DNA of 64,000 nucleotides, from positions 23,179,809 through 23,243,808 of the forward strand of contig NC_135563.1 in NCBI RefSeq assembly GCF_964340395.1. Direction: 5' to 3'. Of this stretch, positions 56,201 to 64,000 are shown one piece after another. Source of the stretch: Glandiceps talaboti. Its lineage: Eukaryota > Hemichordata > Enteropneusta > Spengelidae. Position 1 is the first letter of the stretch, and each line of letters begins with the position of its first letter. The translations under genes and the position numbers were made by a program. The notes beneath the pieces were generated by a model. The model was not told where the DNA came from. It did not search any database and was given only the letters and a program-made list of their open reading frames with translations.

Positions 56201-59200
56201 AGGATATCTTGATTTCAGAAACATTGCAACAGACAGGTTATTTTTTGTGAAGAATAAGTGATATGGGCTGATAGTGTTATAATTAGTATGCATGTAGGAC
56301 AATCAGACATTGACTTGTATGGAGGCCCCAAACATAGTACGTAGTTAATACATTTCTAATGGTTATGTTGCACACAAAGTTCTCTTAAAATTGATATAGC
56401 TCAAGAAATCTGTAATATTATTAAGATATGATCAAGAATTTGCTATTTTTATGTGTAAAATCGTTGCATAGATATTGTTGGTGCAAATAACCGCGCTGAC
56501 CCTGGGGTTACTATTGGGTGTTTTGTCATGAATGCCAGACTGGTTGCATTCTGAATTCAAAGATACAGCCATCGCACTATTGAAACTCTCCTCTTGATGA
56601 ATAGAGATCATGGCCTTAGATGCTCAAGCGTACAAAAATGGCCTGTATAGCATTTTGTCGATTATGAAATACAGTTTGTACCATGACACCGTTATAGCAA
56701 CATTTATTTTGATAATATATGTGCATTATTACGTATACATATTCCATGCATGATGAATAATTAATGCAGGGTTGGTGAATGAAAGTACAGCCTTGGTTTA
56801 GAGGATGATTTCACTTGGCAAATATGTACAAAGCTATAAAACAATTGACAAATACCAAGATTATTTTGAGGAAGATAATAACTAAATGACGTAAAGACAA
56901 TTCAGATAAATTTTGATGAAAGATGTCTACTGAAGAACAGAACTAGATTAGAGTTTGTACCATACGTGTATTGTAAATGCATTTATTTTTAATCCGTAGG
57001 TAAAAATAGGACTTAAGATGCTTTATCTCTTTTTGTCAAGTGACTTATCATGACCCTATGACACATGTTTACATCCCAGGTTCACAATTTTTACAGAAAA
57101 GTTATTTTTTCAAACTTTGTGGATGTAATGAGGTTAACCCCCTGATAACAGTGATGTCCTTATTCAATTGTTACTGTAAGGAAATCAAGTTTGAATGTAA
57201 AATGTATATTTCGATAGATTTTAGAATTGTTTTTTAAGTTGGTACACAAGGATGTTTTGTTCATGTCAACTGGTTTTGATTTTATTTGCCTGAGTAAACA
57301 TTTAGGTGATGACAAGCGGGCGATGAAAAAACCTTTTGAAGTTTCAATAATTTTCCAGCAACTGAAATTACTGTTTTGAAACAAGGATGTGTGTTTGTCC
57401 TTTGTACAACTTTGTGACATGTGTTGCAATGTGTTTTATACGTTGTACTGTCTTGACCATGTTTAGAGTTGTAAATAGACAGAGAATAGACAGAGAATAG
57501 ACAGAGAAATATGACTGTCAAAGTAGAAGTACAAATATGTTTTGAAATTGAAAGTAACTTCTGGTTTTACTGTAGTAATATTACTGTTGATGAGCACTCA
57601 ACAGGACATTCTGAAGCACACGAAAGAAAATCATATTTTGAAATTTTAAATTAGAATTTTGATGACAACATTGTACTATTGTAGACAAAAATCTCCCAGT
57701 AATAAAATGATCATGGGTAAAGGAACTCCTTTACACAAATGTAGTAATGTCAACAGCTGAATGAAAAAACTAAACATTACCATTTTCATTTTTCCTGAAA
57801 TCTCCATCCTTCTGATGTACAAACAGCATGGTTTTTTCTGCAACTTTCAAGATCTGCCAAAAAAACTGAAGTTCAAGGATACATTTTATTGAGTACTAAG
57901 TTGTAAAACATTTGATACTAAAAAGAAAATAGATTCACTTGTCAAAACATCTACCAAGATGACCCCTTGTCCTGATTAAAGATATCCAGGACAAGGAGGA
58001 ACATATGATTTAAGGGGTGTATGTTATTTACCAGCTAGTAAGTATTCCTAGGAGACCCCTGAGTCAGGATGGATAAACACACAAGTACTTGGTGTCTGCT
58101 AAGTATGTAGAGTTCTGTTTACATAAGGGGATGTCACAATGATTATTTTTCCATGGATAATTTGTGGTGAGTGTAAACCTTCTCAGTGAGTGTTATACCT
58201 TCCTGTGGTTGACCTGAAAGTGGTCATGGAATACATTCCATTTATTGTGGTGACCTCCAGGAAGTGGTCACATAATGATGAAAAAAAACACCCTTCCTTT
58301 TATTACTTAGGGTGTCATCTTTATCAGTTAAAGTCTTGTGTCTGGAAACCTGTCAAGTCTTAAGCAAATATATATGTGGCATTGTGCCATATCATTTTCT
58401 TATCTTTTCATTATGTCATTATTTGTCACATAAGTAGGGTCTTCTGTGTTATCCCAAGAACCTGTGGGTGTGGTAGAGAGATGTGTAGTTTATCACTGTA
58501 GCTACATCAGGGGATCAAGAAATGTTGCGACTTAACTAGTCATTTGTATGCACAATGTAGAAAGCTGTATGTACATCTGTAAGAAGGTAAAAGCTGGATT
58601 GTTGCTCAAGTAAACATACAAAATATATCTACACTTATTTGCACAATTTATCGCTAAGCAAATATGAAATGTAATTTGAATGTCATGTGTTTTCAAAGTA
58701 TCTCCTTCCGCCTCCCCCTCCCCCCCACACCCCTCCCACCTCAACCCAACAACTGTGTGTGATATGGTAATTCTTGTGACAGTTTTCTATAGAAATGAAT
58801 AATTCTGTTTTCGCCATTATTTTGCAATGTGAGAGGGTAAAGAAACAGTTTATTTTTTGTACATAGGTGTCAAAAAATGATAAGGTGTTACAGCACTACA
58901 CATTGTCGGCAATTTGTATGCATTCATTCAGTCCATCTAACATAATATACATTTTGTATCATCATGCAATATAACATCTTTATACAAACAAAACAATTTG
59001 TACGAAAAGTCCAAGAGGCGTTTCATTTTCAAAGAACCCCCACAGCAGGATTTTTTCATTTTAGAGATAACATAAGGGGCTTTTGTCATTTTTAGAGATA
59101 ACATAAGGGGCTTTTGTCAATTTCTGAGTGTTTACATTAGGTCAAAGGTCAGTGTGTCTGACAGGGTACCTCGGGTACCTCAGATCAGAATAATTTAATG

Positions 59201-60565
59201 TATTACAAATGCTGGTCACATTTTGATTTATAAATAGATTGATATATGGGGTAGTATCCAGGTGAACACTGTACACTGAACCCCTTCCACATCAAACCAT
59301 TTCATTTCATTTCATATCCTTTAGAGTATCAAAGCCACAAGTTGTTATTTGACAAAATATGTAGGATTTGTGGTTTGAAACTTTAATTTATAGTATATAC
59401 TTTATTAACTCAATAACTTGTAAGTACCTGGTTTCTAGAAAATTCAGATAATTATATCCTAAAGTAGGCTAGGTTAAGTGTCCAGTTAAACAGTATTTAT
59501 TGTGTTCTGGAATATTATATCAATATCTACCTAAACATTTCCATTCTATAGTATAATCTCTGAAAAGCACAATAAATTAAGTAAGAAATAAATAAATACC
59601 AAGTATGTCTGTAATTACATGCATGTGCAGTGACATACATTACTGCTCAAGTGTAACGTTATCGGTGCCTTTCGATGGTTTTGATATAGACTTTGCATTT
59701 TATAACTTTGTATAACCACTTCTTGGTGTAAATGGGTGAATCATGTTCTACAGGTAGAAATACCACATAGTAATTTAAAGTCTTAGGTCCCGGACTACAT
59801 TTTGTAAATGTATGAAACTCTTTGCCAAAACATGTAAACTGGCTTACTGGTCTAATTCAGTAACATACATGGTGTAGTACCAATATGGATGTTTGGTGAG
59901 TTTGTCCTGTGCCAAGACGGACACTTCATAAACTTGAATATAATCAGCCAAGTGATTTAGTATTAATAGTAATAGCTTTTGAATTCCTAGCAGTCTAATT
60001 GAGAGCACACACGCACACACACAAACCACCCAGAAGGAACAGCAGAGATGTTAACTGTTACTAACCAGACAGTTTAATCTACTACTGGTGAGAGATTTAG
60101 AAGACTTGGGATAGAAGGCTAAAAATAGCAATGTGTGTTTAGTGAAAAGCTGTCTGAGTGTGTTTGTGATTGACAATAATAAATTGTCAGAGACTTGCTG
60201 GCAATATCATATCATAGAGGAATGTAATCTAATTTGATTATAACAACAAAGAATTAAGGTATGTAATAGTTTGACTATAGTATGTCATGTATAAGTGAAG
60301 CTTGATCATCTGACATTCAAAAGAGATCCTTACAATTGGCAAGAGATGTACAGCTACCATTGCATTTCTAGACAATACCATACAGCAATGATAGCTGTGT
60401 GTTGTGAAATTTTTGATGTGGTTACAAAATTACTTAATAGTGATAAAGTAGGAAGTGAATAGTAAAATGCTGCAGGTGATATTTTGCAAAAGGAAAACGC
60501 TAATAAAAGTTTGGGCCACACAGATAATATGTATGAACATAGGTTAAATTTACATGTAAGTTGTT
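53206..60565. other. No gene recognised; long AT-rich stretch
   Basis: Nothing supportable as an exon on either strand. Minor tandem pairs: a ~36-bp unit (TTTAGAGATAACATAAGGGG) twice at 59,050-59,122, and AGACAGAGAAT three times near 57,478-57,508. C-rich sequence lies near 58,705-58,740. Confidence 0.4.
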
Positions 60566-60566
60566 C

Positions 60567-60568
<2 letters not shown>

Positions 60569-60601
<33 letters not shown>

Positions 60602-60603
60602 CA

Positions 60604-60648
<45 letters not shown>

Positions 60649-60650
60649 GG
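60569..60650. repeat. (GACA)n microsatellite
   Basis: About 19 GACA/CAGA units with one CACAA interruption at 60,600. Non-coding. Confidence 0.95.
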
Positions 60651-61990
60651 TAAATGTAGAGATTGCAACCTTAGTTCAGCTGTGCTAAATGTTTGTATTT
60701 ACACCTATTGTCCAACACTATAAAATTGATCAGAAGTGCTGTACCAGTACTCAGCAACACCCCTGTGTAAATGCTTTAGTTTGAACATGACTGTGTAGTT
60801 CCCAGCAGTATCATATTACAAAACCTTATCAGTAGATTGGATTTCCTCAATTAACCAATTATGTGTTTAGGTTATTAGAAGATTACTGGCAGTAGTCAAG
60901 TAAGTAGTCACAGATGTGTGTAAACCAAGGACACAGTAGAAGAAGTTGAGATTGTATACATACAGACGTTTCTTTTTAACATGTAATATGGTTAGAATGT
61001 GACACCAAGCATTCAGTGAAGATATCCACATTATCTGCTGCACTCTAAAAACCATGAAACTTAAACATAGATAAATAAACTAATTAATAACAATAAACTT
61101 ATACACATACACACACACTCACACTCACACACACACTCACGCATGCATGCACGCACGTATATATATAATTTTTTGTGATAATATATTAAATGAAAGAAAT
61201 GACGATTTGATATTGAAGTCTACATAGATACATAATCTGTGAAGGCCAGTACAGTATTCAATATATATGTACTTGTTGGTATACAGAATCCAGGACTAAT
61301 TCACCCAGAGTACAACTGACATATAAAATTTATTGATGTTCACATTCCATGGTCTATAATATATGATTGTTGTCTTTCTTACTCTCCCAGACAGACAGTT
61401 GTGATGTCATAGAGAGCTTTGAAGAGATAGGTCAAAAGGTCATGACAGCTGTGCTTTATGTATGTGTAATCATTGCATGAACTTTTGCATTGCATGATGT
61501 GAAAGGAGATATAACTAGTATTAGGGGGTTAGGCTGAATCAACTCAAGGTATTTCTTGAAAAAGGCTTCAGCTGTGATTAAAAAAAGGATGCAGGCCTAG
61601 GAAGACATCCGGCTATAAGCTGTTATGGTAGTTTATTTCTAGACTGTTGCTATGGCATAGCTAAGGGCAAAGTGTGAACCCTCGTGAAACTAGGTAATGT
61701 TGTGTGTACTTGTAAGCTGAATGTACATACACAAGGAGCAATGGACTTTCTCTTATTTTCCTGAAATCAACTATTACTAGTACAATGTAATTCCTTCGAA
61801 GTATGTTGTTCATTATACCATGCACAAGTGGTGAGCCAAGTTGAACAAAAAAATATGGAATATATACTCTGGTCGTTCTACGTCACATGTCTATGTCTCA
61901 ATAGCGCATGTCAACATCACTGTTTCTGCTGTGTTCAAAATGTTCAAAATTGCCATTACTTTCCCCTATTTTGCCTTCATATTACTGGCA
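60651..61990. other. No gene recognised
   Basis: AT-rich DNA including a short (AC)n tract at 61,103-61,160. No exon supported. Confidence 0.45.
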
Positions 61991-61992
61991 CG

Positions 61993-62092
61993 CCAATATT
62001 TGTCTTCATTCAGCGGAAAACACTTGTGACCACGAGTCACTGGCCCCTTAGGTCACTCATATTTTCCTTAGCTGAACAAAGACAAATATTGG
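61993..62092. mobile_element. 100-bp inverted repeat, MITE-like
   Basis: CCAATATTTGTCTTCATTCA at the left pairs with TGAACAAAGACAAATATTGG at the right. Partial complementarity extends through AGCGGAAAA and GTGACC towards a short loop near 62,040. No target-site duplication was found. The ORF across it (61,828-62,106) is not credible as a gene. Confidence 0.5.
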
Positions 62093-62099
62093 GGAATAG

Positions 62100-63740
62100 C
62101 ATCTAAACATACATGTCTAGATATTGTAAAATGGCCATGTTTTCAATCATTAGTGTCTATCTATTTTGAGTGGAGAATACAAATGTAGTTGTATATGGGA
62201 ACCCTGTAAATTGTTCTAGTCTGCCAGGGACCTGGAACCTAAAATAAAACTCTGCTTTGTGTTACCCAACCCTCTTATGAGAGACAGTAATAGTATATTA
62301 AAGTGTGAAATTGAAGAGCTGATGACTGATATTTGATGATCAGCATAATTACTGGAGACAGCCTTATTTAATATTTCAATAGATTGAACCCCAGGCTTAT
62401 AATTAGTATAGGTACCTTAGCAGATAAATAGATATCTAGGGGGGCAATTATAGGTAGTCTTACTGTGAGCAGAATATCAATAGACTTGTTGCCTCTTTTG
62501 ATGCAGTAAACATATATGATTGATGGCGTGACAGACCAGTGTTGGATTGTGACAAGAATATGTCATGGCAACATGACGTCGCTGATGATGGTCACCAGCT
62601 GTCTAGAATTATACAATAAGAGTCAGTCAACCCTACAAACTATTATGTGCGTCTTGAATGAATTCCAGAATTAAATGAATAATGCCTGTTGGATAGATGT
62701 ATTTGTAGAACGTGCATGTTTCTTTGGATGTACAAAAGTATTATATTTAGTTCAGAACTATTTAGAGAGCTGGATAATAGACAAGGTAGCAGTGAAAACA
62801 TTTTCTGGGTCTATATGCTTTGCGTTTCAGATATTATTTTGATTACTAAAGTCATTGCAGGCCAGAAAATTAAATGGTAGTCGAACAAATTCTTGTCATT
62901 AGGCTGCCATTTTCTAAAAAGTGGGACAATTTTATTTTAAGCCATGAATTATTATTCTTTAGTTAAACTTTCATAGCACGTATGTACATGTACATGAAAA
63001 CTGATGATGATGAATAACTCTACAGGTACATGATATAATTTTCCTCAATTTCTGAAGCTGGCTGTTTCCTGTCTGTAAAGTTTCACTGTCAGAAATAAGC
63101 CATATTTTGATGTGTTAGCCTGACTAATGTGACAAGTAAATAGCTTCAGCTAGATAAATGTACATTTACTATGCATCACTGAGAGGAGTAAAAATAAAAG
63201 TTATACTAGGAGATAAAATTTCATAAACTATCTCAGTTTTCAAATGCATGGTGTCGTCAATGACTTATGAAATAGTTATCAATGCTGTGCTGTGTAGTTT
63301 GGAGATTGTTGAAATCTTACATGTACTTTGTTGCTTACAGTGGCTTTATTTCATGCAAAATACAAGGACATTTATTGTGTGGGTTTCCCTTGTATTTCAT
63401 GGTATTAAACACAAAAGAAAGTAGTTAAAATGGCAGAAAGTAGCTTGTGAACATCCCAAGGGAGACTTTGTCATCAGTTTTGCTATAAAGGAAGCCATCT
63501 TCTCTTTATTTCCTCCATTCAAGCTTTATTTACTGCTGATGTAACAAGCTTCCCTCTATTGCTGATGTAACATACATCCTGAATGGTTCATAGATGAGGT
63601 CATTGAAGTTCATCCTGTTGAAACTATGGTACTGATTGACCAATTGCATTTCGTGTACTATGATGTCCTCTAAACTACATTTTCCAACTGACAATGTAGG
63701 AAAACTGGGTAACAATTTTGACATTGTGGTAGTAGATGGC
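62100..63740. other. No gene recognised
   Basis: AT-rich DNA with no supported exon or repeat. Confidence 0.4.
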
Positions 63741-63749
63741 TTAGAATCT

Positions 63750-63965
63750 GCAAGATGTAGCTAAAATCCTTGGTAAGATTTGAACAACGATTGTGCCCCA
63801 GTCAACCCAACTTGCCCGACCCTTGGGTAAATCTGCTGACTTCAGAAGTGTCCACAGGTAGCATAATGCCAAAGGTTCTGTCACTGTCTTGCCCAATTCT
63901 TGGGTAATTCTACTAATTTTGGGAGTGACCACAGGCCAAAGACACTGTGGAGGGCTTGCCCAAGG
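63750..63965 (+). mobile_element. SINE-body-like dispersed repeat at the right edge
   Basis: GGTAAGATTTGAACAACGAT followed by CAGTCAACCCAACTTG parallels GGCAAGATTTGAACCATGAC and AGTCAACCCAGCTG in the SINE body at 8,310-8,350. Downstream, two diverged ~75-80 bp units (CTTGCCC...TTGGGTAA...CTGCTGACTT... and CTTGCCC...TTGGGTAATTCTACTAATTTT...) follow in tandem. The second matches the 53.0 kb repeat. Confidence 0.6.
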
Positions 63966-64000
63966 GATATTATTATCCTTGGTTATTGTTTTGCAAACTT

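Noticed and set aside
61828-62106. 92-codon Cys/His-containing ORF, superficially zinc-finger-like
   Set aside because: Cys/His spacing fits no finger class and the frame crosses a DNA palindrome.

Overview
This is a eukaryotic nuclear window, AT-rich and intron-bearing. Splice sites are GT-AG, coding exons are short, introns are hundreds of bases long, and microsatellites, minisatellites and small non-autonomous transposon remnants are abundant. The proteins resemble bilaterian orthologues (Rpn10/PSMD4, RCCD1), and a tRNA-headed SINE with an ATT-repeat tail sits in one intron. This suggests an invertebrate bilaterian, probably marine, but the sequence alone does not let me name the phylum.

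The left third (1-21.5 kb) is compact and genic. At 290-343 there is probably the last coding exon of a + strand gene, followed by a 2 kb 3' UTR. At 3220-8727 (+) lies a six-exon gene for a 493-residue protein that joins a plasmid pRiA4b ORF-3-like domain to a C-terminal MYND zinc finger. At 10180-14345 (-) lies the RCC1-domain gene rccd1 (six exons, 462 residues, with a polyglutamine tract). At 14678-21021 (+) lies psmd4/Rpn10, the proteasome ubiquitin receptor (nine exons, 406 residues). rccd1 and psmd4 are divergent across a 332-bp gap that carries an NRF1-like palindrome and an inverted CCAAT box, so they probably share a promoter. All exon joins were checked for reading phase. In both genes an exon 3' end with its splice donor has been tandemly duplicated into the adjacent intron.

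The remaining 42 kb (21.5-64 kb) contains no exon I can identify with confidence. It holds long simple-repeat arrays, two minisatellites of about 0.5-0.65 kb (one strongly G-rich), and several transposon-like inverted-repeat elements: a Harbinger-like MITE pair, a foldback element with a clean 9-bp target-site duplication, and others. A CpG-richer island at 36.55-37.75 kb looks like a promoter with a possible first exon, and the right part may be a long intron of that gene. A repeat family links 8.3, 53.0 and 63.8 kb.

I found no CRISPR array, prokaryotic operon or viral genome. The most unusual items are the pRiA4b-MYND fusion gene, the duplicated splice donors, the extra UIM-like motif in Rpn10, and the undescribed-looking small transposon families.
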